In this document: in pieces, positions 51,626 to 61,923 of the stretch | How the letters are laid out: each line of letters starts with the position of its first letter | How positions within the stretch are numbered: position 1 is the first letter of the stretch | DNA from: Ideonella livida | Lineage (GTDB): Bacteria > Pseudomonadota > Gammaproteobacteria > Burkholderiales > Burkholderiaceae_C | DNA: 64,000 nucleotides | Direction: 5' to 3' | NCBI RefSeq assembly: GCF_010499455.1 | Contig: NZ_JAAGOH010000001.1 | Coordinates: 248,001-312,000 of the forward strand | Notes under the pieces: model-generated | Seen by the model: the letters and a program-made list of their open reading frames with translations, nothing else | Told to the model about the DNA's origin: nothing | The model's database searches: none | Made by a program: the position numbers and the translations under genes

Positions 51626-52933
51626 ATGACCCAGGACCTCCCCACCGCCGACGCCCCGCTTTGGTGGACGGCCGATCAGGCCGCCGCCCACCTGGGCGTA
51701 CGCCGCACCAGCCTCTACAGCTATGTCAGCCGCGGCCTCTTGCCAGCCCATCCCCTTCCCGGCGGCCGGGGCAAGCGCTACCGGGCCGACGATGTGCGCC
51801 GCCTGGCCGCGCAACGCCGCCAGGCCCGGGGTGGCCCGCAGGTGGCCGGCGCCGCGCTGGACTGGGGCCAGCCGGTGCTGTCCTCCGCCCTGAGCCATTT
51901 GTGGCAGGGCCGGCTGCACTACCGCGACCAGGACGCCGTGGCCTGGTCGCAGACCGCCAGCCTGGAGGACACGGCCCAGCTGCTGTGGGGCGAGGCGGTG
52001 GCATCGCCCGGCCCCTCAGCCACCCCGGACGACGGGCCGTCCGCCAGCGCCCCGCTGCTGTCCTGCACACCCGCACAGGCGCTGCAGGCCGTGCAACGTG
52101 CGCTGGGCGGCCAGCCCCCCGACCTGACCGGCTGGCCGCTGGTGCGGCAGGTGGCCCAGGCCCTGCTGGCGGCCGGCGCGCCACCGGCAGCGCCGCCTCC
52201 GCCCACCGGCCTGCCCGATGGCCCCCTGCACCTGGCCCTGGCAGCCCGGTGGGGCGTGCCCTCCCAACCCGGCTGGGCCGGGCACCTGCGCCAGGCCCTG
52301 GTGCTGTGTGCCGACCATGAACTCAACGCCTCCACCTTCGTGGCCCGCTGCGCCGCCGCCACCGGCGCCCCCGAAGCGGCCTGCGTGGCCGCCGCGCTGG
52401 CCACGCTGACCGGCCCACGCCATGGCGGCGCCACGGCGTTGATCGAAGCCGATTGGGACCGCTGGTTGCAGGCGGCCCAGGGCACCGCCCGGGCGCTGGC
52501 CGCCGTGGTGCGCCAGCTCCTGGCCGACCGGGGCCCACTGGCGGCCGGCTGCGTGGCCTTTGGCCATGTGCTCTACCCGCAGGGAGACCCGCGCGCCGCC
52601 GCGCTGCTGGCTGCGCTGCCGGCCGACCCGGCGCTAGACCGTCTGCTGGCGGAGGTGGTGCGCCAATCCGGGCTGGCACCGTCGCTGGACTTCGCCCTGG
52701 TCGCCCTGCGCCGCGCCCTGGGGCTGCCGCGCGGCGCGGCTTTCCAGCTCTTCGCACTGGGTCGCACCGTCGGCTGGATCGCCCATGCCCGCGAGCAGCG
52801 GCACAGCGGCGGCTTCATCCGCCCCCGTGCGCGTTATGTGGGTCCGTTGCCGGCGCCAGCCGCGGCGGCCGCAGGCCCCGCGGCACCGCCCAAGGGGCGC
52901 GTGGTGCGTTGCGTCGGCCCCGGGCGACGCTGA
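51626..52933 (+). CDS. HTH (excisionase/MerR-like)-citrate synthase fusion protein
   Basis: 435 residues. Residues 13-65 form an HTH_17 DNA-binding domain ('WWTADQAAAHLGVRRTSLYSYV', 'GLLPAHPLPGG', 'RYRADDVRRLA'). The rest is a citrate synthase-type domain: 'VLCADHELNASTFVAR' (H231), 'LTGPRHGGA' (H266), 'FGHVLYPQGDPRA' (H314) and 'SLDFALVALRRALGLP' (D355), the complete His-His-Asp catalytic set. It may both condense acetyl- or propionyl-CoA with an oxo acid and bind DNA, or sense CoA thioesters. Its divergent neighbour is a CoA-transferase, with a 27-bp inverted repeat in the gap. Confidence 0.88.
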   Translation: MTQDLPTADAPLWWTADQAAAHLGVRRTSLYSYVSRGLLPAHPLPGGRGKRYRADDVRRLAAQRRQARGGPQVAGAALDWGQPVLSSALSHLWQGRLHYRDQDAVAWSQTASLEDTAQLLWGEAVASPGPSATPDDGPSASAPLLSCTPAQALQAVQRALGGQPPDLTGWPLVRQVAQALLAAGAPPAAPPPPTGLPDGPLHLALAARWGVPSQPGWAGHLRQALVLCADHELNASTFVARCAAATGAPEAACVAAALATLTGPRHGGATALIEADWDRWLQAAQGTARALAAVVRQLLADRGPLAAGCVAFGHVLYPQGDPRAAALLAALPADPALDRLLAEVVRQSGLAPSLDFALVALRRALGLPRGAAFQLFALGRTVGWIAHAREQRHSGGFIRPRARYVGPLPAPAAAAAGPAAPPKGRVVRCVGPGRR

Positions 52934-53007
52934 GAACGCCGCGGCGCCGTAGGCCCCGCGGCCCGTGACCTCTGCCGAGGCCCGACCGGGGCCTGCGTGG
53001 GGTCTGC

Positions 53008-53478
53008 TCAGCCCAGGGCCGCCACCACCTCGGGCGGGGCCTGCACCAGCTCGATCAGCACGCCTTCACCGCCCACTGGGAATTCGTCATTGCCCTTGGG
53101 GTGGATGAAGCAGATGTCAAAGCCCGCGGCCCCCTTGCGGATGCCGCCCGGGGCGAAGCGCACACCTTGGGCCGTCATCCATTCCACGGCCTTGGGCAGA
53201 TCGTCCACCCACAGGCCCACATGGTTGAGCGGGGTGGCGTGCACGGCGGGCTTCTTGTCGATGTCCAGCGGCTGCATCAGGTCCACCTCCACGGCGGTGG
53301 GACCGGTGCCCAGCGCGCAGATGTCTTCGTCCACGTTCTCACGCTCGGAGACAAAGGTGCTCTTGACCGACAGGCCGAAGACATCGACCCACAGGCTTTT
53401 AAGGCGCTGCTTGTCGGTGCCGCCGATGGCGATCTGCTGGATGCCGAGGATTTTGAAGGGTTTGGGGGTGGCACTCAT
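53008..53478 (-). CDS. mce: Methylmalonyl-CoA epimerase-like VOC protein
   Basis: 156 residues of the glyoxalase/VOC fold. N-terminal '[22 protein letters not shown]' and '[25 protein letters not shown]' are the two paired beta-alpha-beta-beta modules with His and Glu metal ligands expected in 'IQQIAIG', 'NHVGLWV' and 'VLIELVQA'. The first-module His is replaced by Gln, so the metal set is not canonical. It is last in the mutase-to-carboxylase operon, which makes epimerisation of (S)- to (R)-methylmalonyl-CoA the likely role. GAGG lies 6 nt before ATG 53478. The gap to pccA is 8 bp. Confidence 0.82.
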   Translation of the reverse strand: MSATPKPFKILGIQQIAIGGTDKQRLKSLWVDVFGLSVKSTFVSERENVDEDICALGTGPTAVEVDLMQPLDIDKKPAVHATPLNHVGLWVDDLPKAVEWMTAQGVRFAPGGIRKGAAGFDICFIHPKGNDEFPVGGEGVLIELVQAPPEVVAALG

Positions 53479-53486
53479 GGCGGGCC

Positions 53487-55562
53487 TCACTCAAACGAGA
53501 TGATCGACTGGTCCACCGACAGGCTCTCGCCCACCTTGGCCTGCACGTCCTTGACCACGCAGTCCTGGGTGGCCACGAGGATGTTCTCCATCTTCATGGC
53601 CTCGATGACGGCCAGCTTCTCGCCGGCCAGCACCTTCTGACCCGGCTGCACGGCCACTTGCACCAGCAGGCCGGGCATGGGCGAGAGCAGGAACTTGGAG
53701 AGGTCCGGCGGTGCCTTGTAGGGCATGAGCTTGTGCAGCTCGGCCGCGCGCGGCAGCAGCACCAGGGCATCGAGCTGGGTGCCGTTGTGGATGACGCGGA
53801 TGGCCAGCGGGTTCTTGCCGGCCACGCGCTCCACCTGGGCGCTGAAGGGCACGCCGTTGACCGTGCCGGTCATGCGCACCTCACCCAGCTTGGTGTGGCT
53901 CTGGATGAGGTAGGTCTTGCCCGCCACGCTCACCGGGGCGGTGCCAGCAGCGGGGTTGAAGTCACCCAGGGTCACGGGGTGGTAGACATGCTGGCCTTCG
54001 GCGCCCAGTTGCACCACCACCAGCTCATCGTTGTGCGCCACCTCATGGCCCGGCAGCTGGCCGCTGATGCCGGCCGCGCGCTCGCGGGCCTTGCGGCGCA
54101 CAAAGGCGGCCAGGGCGACCAGGAACATCGGGTCGTCGTGGGGCACGTCCTCGGCCTTGAAGCCTTTGCTGTAGTGCTCGGCAATGAAGCCGGTGTTGAA
54201 GGCGCCGGTGACGAACTTCGGGTGGGCCAGCAGCGCGGCCTGGAAGGGGATGTTGCTGCTGATGCCTCGGATGACAAAGCCGTTGAGGGCCTCGCGCATC
54301 TTGGCGATGGCGTCGTTTCGGTCTTTCCCGTGCACGATGAGCTTGGCGATCATCGAGTCGTAGAACATCGGGATCTCGCCGCCTTCGTACACGCCGGTGT
54401 CCACGCGCACGCCACCAAAGCGGCCGTCAGCGTACGCCGGGCCTTGCAGGGTTTCGGTGCCTTGCGCCAGGTTGGCCGCCGGCGGCGCGTACTTCACCAG
54501 CCGGCCGGTGGAGGGCAGGAAGTTGCGGAACGGGTCTTCGGCGTTGATGCGGCACTCGATGGCCCAGCCTTCCTTCTTCACGTCGGCCTGGCCGAAGGCC
54601 AGCTTCTCGCCGGCCGCCACGCGGATCATCTGCTCGACCAGGTCCAGGCCCGTGATGCACTCGGTCACCGGGTGCTCCACCTGCAGGCGGGTGTTCATCT
54701 CCAGGAAGTAGAAGTCCTGGTCCTTGCCGACCACGAACTCCACCGTGCCGGCCGACTGGTACTTCACCGCCTTGGCCAGCGCCACGGCCTGCTCGCCCAT
54801 GGCCTTGCGGGTGGCGTCGGAGATGAAGGGGCTCGGCGCCTCTTCGATCACCTTCTGGTGGCGACGCTGGATCGAGCACTCGCGCTCGTTGAGGTAAACC
54901 ACGTTGCCGTGGCTGTCGCCCAGGATCTGGATCTCGATGTGGCGCGGCTCGAGCACGTACTTCTCGATGAAGACGCGGTCGTCGCCGAAGCTGTTGCGGG
55001 CCTCGTTGCGGCAGGACGAGAAGCCCTCGAAGGCCTCCTTGTCGTTGAAGGCCACGCGCAGGCCCTTGCCGCCGCCGCCCGCCGAGGCCTTGATCATCAC
55101 CGGGTAGCCGATGCCTTTGGCGATCTCGACGGCCTGCTCGGGCGTGTCGATGGCGTCGTTGTAGCCCGGGATGGTGTTGACCTTGGCCTCGTTGGCCAGC
55201 TTCTTCGAGGCGATCTTGTCGCCCATGGCCGCGATGCTGAAGTGACGCGGGCCGATGAAGGCGATGCCTTCGTCCTCACAACGCTTGGCAAAAGCCTCGT
55301 TCTCCGACAGGAAGCCGTAGCCGGGGTGGATGGCTTCGGCGCCGGTGGACTTGGCCGCGGCGATGATCTTGTCGGCCACCAGGTAGCTCTCGCGGCTGGG
55401 CGCCGGACCCAGCAGCACGGACTCGTCGGCCAGGGCCACGTGGCGGGCCTCCTTGTCGGCCTCGGAATACACCGCCACGGTGGCGATGCCCATCTTCTTG
55501 GCCGTGGCGATGACGCGGCAGGCGATCTCGCCGCGGTTGGCAATCAGGATCTTCTTGAACAT
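53487..55562 (-). CDS. pccA: Propionyl/acyl-CoA carboxylase alpha subunit (biotin carboxylase + BCCP)
   Basis: 691 residues. Biotin carboxylase N-terminus '[25 protein letters not shown]', the ATP-grasp loop '[15 protein letters not shown]', '[10 protein letters not shown]' and '[10 protein letters not shown]'; a linker domain (about 470-610); and the C-terminal biotinyl domain with '[11 protein letters not shown]' (biotin on the Lys). Together with the beta subunit just upstream it carboxylates propionyl-CoA to (S)-methylmalonyl-CoA. Context (mutase, MeaB, epimerase) favours propionyl-CoA over acetyl-CoA as substrate. The gap to pccB is 25 bp. Confidence 0.95.
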   Translation of the reverse strand: MFKKILIANRGEIACRVIATAKKMGIATVAVYSEADKEARHVALADESVLLGPAPSRESYLVADKIIAAAKSTGAEAIHPGYGFLSENEAFAKRCEDEGIAFIGPRHFSIAAMGDKIASKKLANEAKVNTIPGYNDAIDTPEQAVEIAKGIGYPVMIKASAGGGGKGLRVAFNDKEAFEGFSSCRNEARNSFGDDRVFIEKYVLEPRHIEIQILGDSHGNVVYLNERECSIQRRHQKVIEEAPSPFISDATRKAMGEQAVALAKAVKYQSAGTVEFVVGKDQDFYFLEMNTRLQVEHPVTECITGLDLVEQMIRVAAGEKLAFGQADVKKEGWAIECRINAEDPFRNFLPSTGRLVKYAPPAANLAQGTETLQGPAYADGRFGGVRVDTGVYEGGEIPMFYDSMIAKLIVHGKDRNDAIAKMREALNGFVIRGISSNIPFQAALLAHPKFVTGAFNTGFIAEHYSKGFKAEDVPHDDPMFLVALAAFVRRKARERAAGISGQLPGHEVAHNDELVVVQLGAEGQHVYHPVTLGDFNPAAGTAPVSVAGKTYLIQSHTKLGEVRMTGTVNGVPFSAQVERVAGKNPLAIRVIHNGTQLDALVLLPRAAELHKLMPYKAPPDLSKFLLSPMPGLLVQVAVQPGQKVLAGEKLAVIEAMKMENILVATQDCVVKDVQAKVGESLSVDQSIISFE

Positions 55563-55587
55563 GTTTGTTTTTCTCCGCGCGGCGTGA

Positions 55588-57120
55588 TCAGAGGGGGATA
55601 TTGCCGTGCTTGCGCCACGGGTTGTCCAGCTTCTTGTCCTTGAGCATCACCAGGCTGCGGCAGATGCGCTTGCGGGTTTCGTGCGGCTGGATCACGTCGT
55701 CAATGAAGCCACGGGCGCCAGCCACGAAGGGGTTGGCAAAGCGGGCCTTGTATTCGGCTTCCTTGGCGGCCAGCTTCTCAGGATCGCCCTTGTCTTCGCG
55801 GAAGATGATCTCCACCGCCCCCTTGGCGCCCATCACCGCGATCTCGGCATTGGGCCAGGCGAAGTTCACGTCGCCGCGCAGGTGCTTGGACGACATCACG
55901 TCATAGGCGCCGCCATAGGCCTTGCGGGTGATGACCGTGACCTTGGGCACGGTGCACTCGGCGTAGGCGTAGAGCAGCTTGGCACCGTGCTTGATGATGC
56001 CGCCGTACTCCTGGCTGGTGCCGGGCATGAAGCCGGGCACGTCCACAAACGTGATCACCGGGATGTTGAAGGCGTCGCAGAAGCGCACGAAGCGCGCCGC
56101 CTTGATGCTGCTCTTGATGTCCAGGCAGCCGGCCAGCACCAGCGGGTTGTTGGCCACGATGCCCACGGTGGCACCGTCCATGCGGGCAAAGCCGATGACG
56201 ATGTTGGCCGCGTAGTCGGGCTGGATCTCGAAGAAGTCACCGTCGTCCACGACCTTGAGGATCAGCTCCTTCATGTCGTAGGGCTTGTTGGGGTTCTCCG
56301 GCACCAGGGTGTCCAGCGAATGGTCCAGGCGGGTGGCCACGTCCTGGCTGGGGCGCACCGGCGGCTTGTCCTTGTTGTTCAAGGGCAGGTAGTTGAAGAA
56401 GCGGCGCAGCATCAGCAGCGCTTCCACATCGTTCTCAAAGGCCAGGTCGGCCACGCCGGACTTGGCGGTGTGGGTGATGGCACCGCCCAGCTCCTCGGCG
56501 GTCACGTCCTCGTGCGTCACGGTCTTCACCACCTCGGGGCCGGTGACGAACATGTAGGACGAGTCCTTGACCATGAAGATGAAGTCGGTCATGGAAGGGC
56601 TGTACACCGCGCCGCCGGCGCAGGGGCCCATGATCATGCTGATCTGCGGGATCACGCCGCTGGCCATGACGTTGCGCTGGAAGACCTCGGCATAACCGCC
56701 CAGGCTGGCCACGCCTTCTTGAATGCGCGCCCCGCCCGAGTCATTGAGGCCGATCACCGGGGCGCCGACCTTCATGGCCTGGTCCATGACCTTGCAGATC
56801 TTCTCGGCGTGTGACTCGGACAGTGCACCGCCGAACACGGTGAAATCCTGGCTGAAGGCGAAGGCCAGGCGGCCGTTGATCATGCCGTAGCCGGTGACCA
56901 CGCCGTCGCCGGTGATCTTGTTGTCTTGCATGCCGAAGTCCACGCAGCGGTGCTCGACGAACATGTCCCATTCTTCAAAGGTGCCCTCGTCAAACAGCAG
57001 CTCCAGACGCTCGCGGGCGGTGAGCTTGCCCTTCTTGTGCTGCGCGTCGATGCGCTTCTGGCCACCGCCCAGACGGGCCTTGGCACGCTTTTCTTCCAGC
57101 ATCTGGAGGATGTCTTGCAT
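55588..57120 (-). CDS. pccB: Propionyl-CoA carboxylase beta subunit (carboxyltransferase)
   Basis: 510 residues. Features are '[24 protein letters not shown]', the acyl-CoA pocket '[18 protein letters not shown]' and '[19 protein letters not shown]', the second oxyanion region '[31 protein letters not shown]', and the C-terminal 'HGNIPL'. Length matches PccB (about 510), not the split AccA/D. It transfers CO2 from biotin to propionyl-CoA. ATG 57120 is preceded by GAGGAG. It lies between meaB (61-bp gap) and pccA. Confidence 0.95.
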   Translation of the reverse strand: MQDILQMLEEKRAKARLGGGQKRIDAQHKKGKLTARERLELLFDEGTFEEWDMFVEHRCVDFGMQDNKITGDGVVTGYGMINGRLAFAFSQDFTVFGGALSESHAEKICKVMDQAMKVGAPVIGLNDSGGARIQEGVASLGGYAEVFQRNVMASGVIPQISMIMGPCAGGAVYSPSMTDFIFMVKDSSYMFVTGPEVVKTVTHEDVTAEELGGAITHTAKSGVADLAFENDVEALLMLRRFFNYLPLNNKDKPPVRPSQDVATRLDHSLDTLVPENPNKPYDMKELILKVVDDGDFFEIQPDYAANIVIGFARMDGATVGIVANNPLVLAGCLDIKSSIKAARFVRFCDAFNIPVITFVDVPGFMPGTSQEYGGIIKHGAKLLYAYAECTVPKVTVITRKAYGGAYDVMSSKHLRGDVNFAWPNAEIAVMGAKGAVEIIFREDKGDPEKLAAKEAEYKARFANPFVAGARGFIDDVIQPHETRKRICRSLVMLKDKKLDNPWRKHGNIPL

Positions 57121-57181
57121 TTGGAGGGGCTCCTCGTTCGTCTTCGGGAAACAGGTCAGGGGGTGAGCGGCACGGGGCCGC

Positions 57182-58243
57182 TCAGGAAAACAGGTCCAGC
57201 AGCCGGCGTGCGGCCACCGAGGCGGCCAGCCGGCCGGCGCGCACCTCGGCGCCCCAGCCGCCCAGCTGGGCTTGCACGGCAGGGTGCGCACGAAAGCGCG
57301 CCTTCAGGCCGGCGTCGATGCGCTCCCACATCCAGGCTTCGTCTTGGGCGCGGCGGCGCGCAGCCAGGTGGCCGCTGGCGGTCTGCAGCTGGCGGTATTC
57401 GTTCACCGTGGTCCAGAAGGCATCCACCCCAGTGCCCTTCAAGGCGCTGATCTCCAGCACGCGCGGGTGCCACAGCGTGGCGTTGCCGGTGTCATGACTG
57501 GGATGCCCTTGTTGGCCGAACAGGCGCAGGGCGGAGGTGATCTGCGCCCGGGCGCGGGTGGCGGCATGGGGATCGATGTCGGCCTTGTTGATGACCACCA
57601 GGTCGGCCAGCTCCATCACGCCTTTCTTGATGGCCTGCAGGTCGTCGCCGGCATTGGGCAGTTGCAGCAGGCAGAACATGTCGGCCATGCCGTGCACGGC
57701 CGTCTCGCTCTGGCCCACGCCCACGGTCTCGATGATGACCACGTCGTAGCCGGCGGCCTCGCACACCAGCAAGGCCTCGCGGGTGCGCTCGGCCACGCCG
57801 CCCAGGGTGCCGCTGCTGGGGCTGGGGCGGATGTAGGCGGCTTCCTGCACGCACAGCTGCTCCATGCGGGTCTTGTCGCCCAGGATGGAGCCGCCCGAGA
57901 CGGTGGACGACGGGTCCACCGCCAGCACGGCCACGCGGTGGCCCTGGGCGATGAGGTGCAGGCCCAGGGCCTCGATGAAGGTGCTTTTGCCCACACCCGG
58001 CACGCCGGAGATGCCCAAGCGGAAGCTGCGGCCGGTGTGGGGCAGCAGGGCGTTGAGCAGCTCGTCCGCCCGCGCGCGGTGGTCCGGCCGGGTGGACTCC
58101 AGCAGGGTGATGGTCTTGGCGATGGCGCGCCGGCGCGGCGCGATCTCTGCCGTCAGGATCTGGTCGTGCAGGCGCTGGTCGGCCTCGGGCAGCGGCGCGG
58201 GGGCTGCGGCGGGCGCAGCGGAAGGGTCCTGCGGGATGGGCAT
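57182..58243 (-). CDS. meaB: MeaB-type G-protein chaperone of methylmalonyl-CoA mutase
   Basis: 353 residues. Walker A '[13 protein letters not shown]', switch-like '[10 protein letters not shown]', '[11 protein letters not shown]', and the guanine-specificity motif 'VVINKADID' identify the MeaB/ArgK/CblA family. It gates loading of adenosylcobalamin into the mutase and replaces damaged cofactor. Its genomic link to the mutase is direct: only a GNAT gene lies between. The N-terminal extension (first ~25, Pro/Ala-rich) and C-terminal dimerisation helix are normal. ATG 58243 chosen; an upstream ATG at 58264 is possible. Confidence 0.95.
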   Translation of the reverse strand: MPIPQDPSAAPAAAPAPLPEADQRLHDQILTAEIAPRRRAIAKTITLLESTRPDHRARADELLNALLPHTGRSFRLGISGVPGVGKSTFIEALGLHLIAQGHRVAVLAVDPSSTVSGGSILGDKTRMEQLCVQEAAYIRPSPSSGTLGGVAERTREALLVCEAAGYDVVIIETVGVGQSETAVHGMADMFCLLQLPNAGDDLQAIKKGVMELADLVVINKADIDPHAATRARAQITSALRLFGQQGHPSHDTGNATLWHPRVLEISALKGTGVDAFWTTVNEYRQLQTASGHLAARRRAQDEAWMWERIDAGLKARFRAHPAVQAQLGGWGAEVRAGRLAASVAARRLLDLFS

Positions 58244-58297
58244 GGTGGAGAAGACGGGGCGCAAGGCCCGCAGGGCAGTCGGTGGGGCGAGGCCGCT

Positions 58298-58765
58298 TCA
58301 GCGCGCCGCGGACCGGGCCGGGCGCAGGTAGTACAGGTCCCACTCGCCTTCGGCCTGCAGCACGAAGCCGTGGCGCAGGTAAAAGCGGTTGGCGTCGGAG
58401 TGCTTGAGCGCGGTCACGCTCACGGCCTTGTGCTGTTCGTCAGCTTCTTTGAGCACCTGCTGCAGCACCCAGGCCCCTACCCCTTCGCCCTGGGCGCTGG
58501 GGTGGATGTAGAGGTGGTCCAGCAGCCAGTCGTGCTCGCGCGGCACCAGCACCACAAACCCCACCAGCGCCCCGTCCTTGAGGATGTGGCGGGTGTAGGC
58601 CGGCAGGTAGCCGCGGGAGAGGCGCTCGCGGGCACGCTGGGGGTCGAAACGGCCCACACGCTCCAGGCTCTCGCGCATGGCGGCCAGGCGCAGGGACAGC
58701 AGCGCGTCGAAGTCGTCCTCGCCAGCGGGCGCAAGCTTGAGGTCGGGGCGGTCGGTGGTGGGCAT
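58298..58765 (-). CDS. GNAT-family N-acetyltransferase
   Basis: 155 residues. The pattern 'ALVGFVVLVPREHDWLLDHLYIHPSAQGEGVGAWVLQQVL' holds the GNAT motif A (Q-G-x-G-x-G/A), then 'SVTALKHSDANRFYLRHGFV' motif B. Acetyl-CoA would bind there. Substrate is unknown. Its place between the mutase gene and meaB suggests a link to the pathway, perhaps by acylating a pathway protein or a CoA-linked by-product, but this is context only. Start ATG 58765 is preferred over 58816, which adds an unsupported leader. Confidence 0.88.
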   Translation of the reverse strand: MPTTDRPDLKLAPAGEDDFDALLSLRLAAMRESLERVGRFDPQRARERLSRGYLPAYTRHILKDGALVGFVVLVPREHDWLLDHLYIHPSAQGEGVGAWVLQQVLKEADEQHKAVSVTALKHSDANRFYLRHGFVLQAEGEWDLYYLRPARSAAR

Positions 58766-58843
58766 GGCAATGAGGCCGGCAGGCGGTCTACGAAGACGAG
58801 ATGTGTCCAGTATCACGCGCCGCCGGCCCGGGTCATTCCAACT

Positions 58844-61000
58844 TCAGTTGGCCGCCTGCGCGGCCTTGATCTGCTCCAGCACATCCTTGGCGCTGGCCGG
58901 AATGGGCGTGCCCGGACCGTAGATGCCCTTGACGCCGGCGTCCCAGAGGTAGCCGTAGTCCTGCGCCGGGATCACGCCACCGACGAAAACGATGATGTCG
59001 TCGGCGCCCTGCTTCTTCAGCTCGGCGATGATGGCCGGCACCAGCGTCTTGTGGCCGGCGGCCAGGGTGGACACGCCCACCGCATGCACGTCGTTCTCGA
59101 TGGCCTGGCGGGCGCACTCTTCGGGCGTCTGGAACAGCGGGCCCATGTCCACATCAAAGCCCAGGTCGGCAAAGGCGGTGGCCACCACCTTGGCACCGCG
59201 GTCGTGGCCGTCCTGGCCCAGCTTGGCGATCATCACCCGCGGCCGGCGGCCGGCCTCATCGGCAAAGGCGGCGATCTCGCCCTTGAGCTTGTCCCAACCC
59301 TCGGCGGAGTCATAGGCGGCGGCGTACACGCCGGTCACTTTTTGGATGTCCGCACGGTGGCGGCCATAGACCTTCTCCAGCGCGTCGCTCACCTCACCCA
59401 CGGTGGCGCGCAGGCGGATGGCGCGGATGGACAGGTCCAGCAGGTTGCCCTGCCCCGACTGCGCGGCGGCGGTGAGGGCGTCCAGGGCGGCCTGCACGGC
59501 GGCGCCATCACGGGAGGCGCGGATCTGCTGCAGGCGGGCGATTTGCGCCTCGCGCACCTTGACGTTGTCAACCTCCAGGATCTCGACCGGATCCTCCTTG
59601 GCCAGCTTGTATTTGTTGACGCCCACGATGACGTCACGGCCCGAGTCGATGCGCGCCTGCTTCTCGGCCGCGCTGGCTTCGATCTTGAGCTTGGCCCAGC
59701 CGCTGTCCACGGCCTGGGTCATGCCGCCCATGGCCTCCACCTCTTCGATGATGGCCCAGGCCTTGTCGGCCATGTCCTGGGTGAGCTTTTCCATCAGGTA
59801 GGAGCCGGCCCACGGGTCCACCACGTTGGTGATGTGGGTCTCTTCCTGGATGATGAGCTGCGTGTTGCGGGCGATGCGGGCCGAGAACTCGGTGGGCAGC
59901 GCGATGGCCTCGTCCAGCGAGTTGGTGTGCAGGCTCTGGGTGCCGCCAAAGACGGCCGCCATGGCCTCGATGGTGGTGCGCACCACGTTGTTGTAGGGGT
60001 CCTGCTCGGTCAGGCTCCAGCCCGAGGTTTGGCTGTGCGTGCGCAGCATCAGGCTCTTGGGGTTCTGGGCGTTGAAGCCCTTCATGATGCGGGCCCACAG
60101 CAGGCGGGCGGCACGCATCTTGGCGATCTCCAGGTAGAAGTTCATGCCCACCGCCCAGAAGAAGCTCAGGCGGCCGGCGAACTCGTCCACGTCCATGCCC
60201 TTGGCGATGGCGGTTTTCACATACTCCTTGCCATCGGCCAGGGTGAAGGCCATTTCCAGCGCCTGGTTGGCGCCCGCTTCCTGCATGTGGTAGCCGGAGA
60301 TGCTGATCGAGTTGAACTTCGGCATCTTCTGCGCCGTGTACTCGATGATGTCGCCGATGATCTTCATCGACGGCTGCGGCGGGTAGATGTAGGTGTTGCG
60401 GACCATGAACTCCTTGAGGATGTCGTTCTGGATGGTCCCGGACAGCTTGTCCTGGCTGACGCCCTGCTCCTCGGCGGCCACCACATAGCCCGCCAGGATG
60501 GGCAGCACGGCGCCGTTCATGGTCATGGAGACCGAGACCTTGTCCAACGGGATGTCGTTGAACAGGATCTTCATGTCCTCCACCGAATCAATGGCCACGC
60601 CGGCCTTGCCCACATCGCCGGTCACGCGCGGGTGGTCAGAGTCATAACCGCGGTGGGTGGCCAAATCGAAGGCCACGCTCACGCCCTGCCCACCGGCGGC
60701 CAGGGCCTTGCGGTAGAACGCGTTGGACTCCTCGGCGGTGGAGAAGCCGGCGTACTGGCGGATGGTCCAGGGGCGCACCGCGTACATGGTGGCCTGCGGG
60801 CCGCGGATGAAGGGCTCGAAGCCCGGCAGCGTGTTGGTGAAGGGCAGCCCCTGCACGTCTTCAGCGGTGTACAGCGGCTTGACGGTGATGCCCTCGGGCG
60901 TCACCCAGTTGAGCTTGTCCAGGTCACCGCCGGCAGACTTGGCCGCGGCCTTGGCCCACTGTTCCAGCGAGGCGGGGTTGAACTCTTGGGATGCGGACAT
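58844..61000 (-). CDS. scpA: Methylmalonyl-CoA mutase
   Basis: 718 residues combining both parts of the single-polypeptide mutase. The substrate-binding TIM barrel (about 60-560) has '[20 protein letters not shown]' and '[20 protein letters not shown]'. The C-terminal cobalamin domain has the base-off/His-on motif '[15 protein letters not shown]' (D-x-H-x-x-G) and '[16 protein letters not shown]' at the end. It isomerises (R)-methylmalonyl-CoA to succinyl-CoA with adenosylcobalamin. Full length, no frameshift. It is the first gene of the operon, with the promoter near 61143-61172 and gntR divergent. Confidence 0.96.
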   Translation of the reverse strand: MSASQEFNPASLEQWAKAAAKSAGGDLDKLNWVTPEGITVKPLYTAEDVQGLPFTNTLPGFEPFIRGPQATMYAVRPWTIRQYAGFSTAEESNAFYRKALAAGGQGVSVAFDLATHRGYDSDHPRVTGDVGKAGVAIDSVEDMKILFNDIPLDKVSVSMTMNGAVLPILAGYVVAAEEQGVSQDKLSGTIQNDILKEFMVRNTYIYPPQPSMKIIGDIIEYTAQKMPKFNSISISGYHMQEAGANQALEMAFTLADGKEYVKTAIAKGMDVDEFAGRLSFFWAVGMNFYLEIAKMRAARLLWARIMKGFNAQNPKSLMLRTHSQTSGWSLTEQDPYNNVVRTTIEAMAAVFGGTQSLHTNSLDEAIALPTEFSARIARNTQLIIQEETHITNVVDPWAGSYLMEKLTQDMADKAWAIIEEVEAMGGMTQAVDSGWAKLKIEASAAEKQARIDSGRDVIVGVNKYKLAKEDPVEILEVDNVKVREAQIARLQQIRASRDGAAVQAALDALTAAAQSGQGNLLDLSIRAIRLRATVGEVSDALEKVYGRHRADIQKVTGVYAAAYDSAEGWDKLKGEIAAFADEAGRRPRVMIAKLGQDGHDRGAKVVATAFADLGFDVDMGPLFQTPEECARQAIENDVHAVGVSTLAAGHKTLVPAIIAELKKQGADDIIVFVGGVIPAQDYGYLWDAGVKGIYGPGTPIPASAKDVLEQIKAAQAAN

Positions 61001-61142
61001 GCGGAAAACTCCAGAACAGGGGCGGGGCGGCGACAGTCCCTTCCCCAAGGAAGGGGCCGTCGGGGGGTGCCGCCACCGCAAAACGGGGGCGCTGTGGGCG
61101 GTCAGGCCGGCTGCGGGCAGACCCTGCAGCGCGTCGATCACC

Positions 61143-61172
61143 ATGATACATGATGCATAATTATGAATTCAA
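61143..61172 (-). promoter_or_regulatory. Predicted mutase operon promoter overlapping the shared operator motif
   Basis: On the minus strand TTGAAT (61167-61172) and TATCAT (61143-61148) are 18 bp apart. The 13-bp AATTATGAATTCA (61159-61171, plus strand) covers the -35 and part of the spacer, and CATAATTATG (61156-61165) is a perfect 10-bp palindrome at its centre. A bound regulator would block RNA polymerase. GntR-family proteins bind such palindromes and the gntR gene lies 74 bp away in the other direction. The rest of the gap (61001-61142) is a GC-rich leader with no gene. Confidence 0.6.
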
Positions 61173-61244
61173 GGTTGACGTTGACCTGACTCAAGGCTCC
61201 AATCCGGGCCCCTGCGGCCCTCCCAGGCCTCCGCCCTGCCCGCC

Positions 61245-61889
61245 ATGTCCGACACCGACAACTCGCTCGCCCCGCGCGCCCTGTACCAGCAGGTGGCTGA
61301 ACGCCTGCGCGAACAGATCTTCAACCGCGAGCTGGAGCCCGGCAGCTGGATCGACGAACAGAAGCTGGCCGGCGACTACGGCATCAGCCGCACCCCCCTG
61401 CGCGAGGCCCTGAAGGTGCTGGCGGTGGAGGGGCTGGTGACCATGAAGGTGCGCCGCGGCGCCTATGTCACCGAGATGTCCCCGGCCGACGTGACCCAGG
61501 TCTACCGCCTGCTGGCCCTGCTGGAGAGCGACGGCGCCGCCGAGGTGGCCGAGCGCGCCAGCCCGGCCGAACTGGCCGAGCTGGACCAGTTACACCGCCA
61601 GCTGGAAGCCCAGGCCGGCCAGCGCGACCAGTTCTTCCAGACCAACGAGCAGTTCCATATGCGCCTGCTGGCCATGGGCCGCAACCGCTGGCGCGAGCAG
61701 ATCGTGACCGACCTGCGCAAGATGATGAAGCTCAACCGCCACCATTCCCTGTTCCGCCAGGGCCGGCTGGCCGAGTCGCTCGAAGAGCACCGAGCGCTGA
61801 TGCTGGCCCTGCAGCGCCGTGATGGCGCGCAGGCGGCGCAGCTGATGAAGCGCCACTTCGAGAACGGGCTGGCTGCGGCCAGCGCCTGA
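61245..61889 (+). CDS. GntR-family (FCD) transcriptional regulator, likely of propionate metabolism
   Basis: 214 residues. N-terminal winged HTH: 'LAPRALYQQVAERLREQIFNRELEPGSWIDEQKLAGDYGISRTPLREALKVLAVEGLVTMKVRRGAYVTE' region in shortened form, then an FCD effector domain (about 78-205) with 'LALLESDGAAEVAERASPAEL', 'QTNEQFHMRLLAMG' and 'SLEEHRALMLALQRRDGAQAAQLMKRH'. The FCD domain binds a small organic acid or metal. It is divergent from the mutase operon and is probably autoregulated. The gene is preceded by the shared operator motif. Direct target assignment is inferred from location and the second copy at prpE. Confidence 0.92.
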   Translation: MSDTDNSLAPRALYQQVAERLREQIFNRELEPGSWIDEQKLAGDYGISRTPLREALKVLAVEGLVTMKVRRGAYVTEMSPADVTQVYRLLALLESDGAAEVAERASPAELAELDQLHRQLEAQAGQRDQFFQTNEQFHMRLLAMGRNRWREQIVTDLRKMMKLNRHHSLFRQGRLAESLEEHRALMLALQRRDGAQAAQLMKRHFENGLAAASA

Positions 61890-61923
61890 GGCCGCCCGGC
61901 CGGCGCGCCCCCGGCCCTGCCGC

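Noticed and set aside
53487-57120. Acetyl-CoA carboxylase (fatty acid synthesis) rather than propionyl-CoA carboxylase
   Set aside because: The two-gene organisation with a BCCP-fused alpha and ~510-residue beta, beside mutase, MeaB and epimerase, favours propionyl-CoA.
57272-61153. Very long plus-strand frame (about 1290 codons) opposite meaB and the mutase gene
   Set aside because: Same GC-driven artefact; low-complexity His/Gly/Ala/Val composition and full overlap with clearly identified genes.
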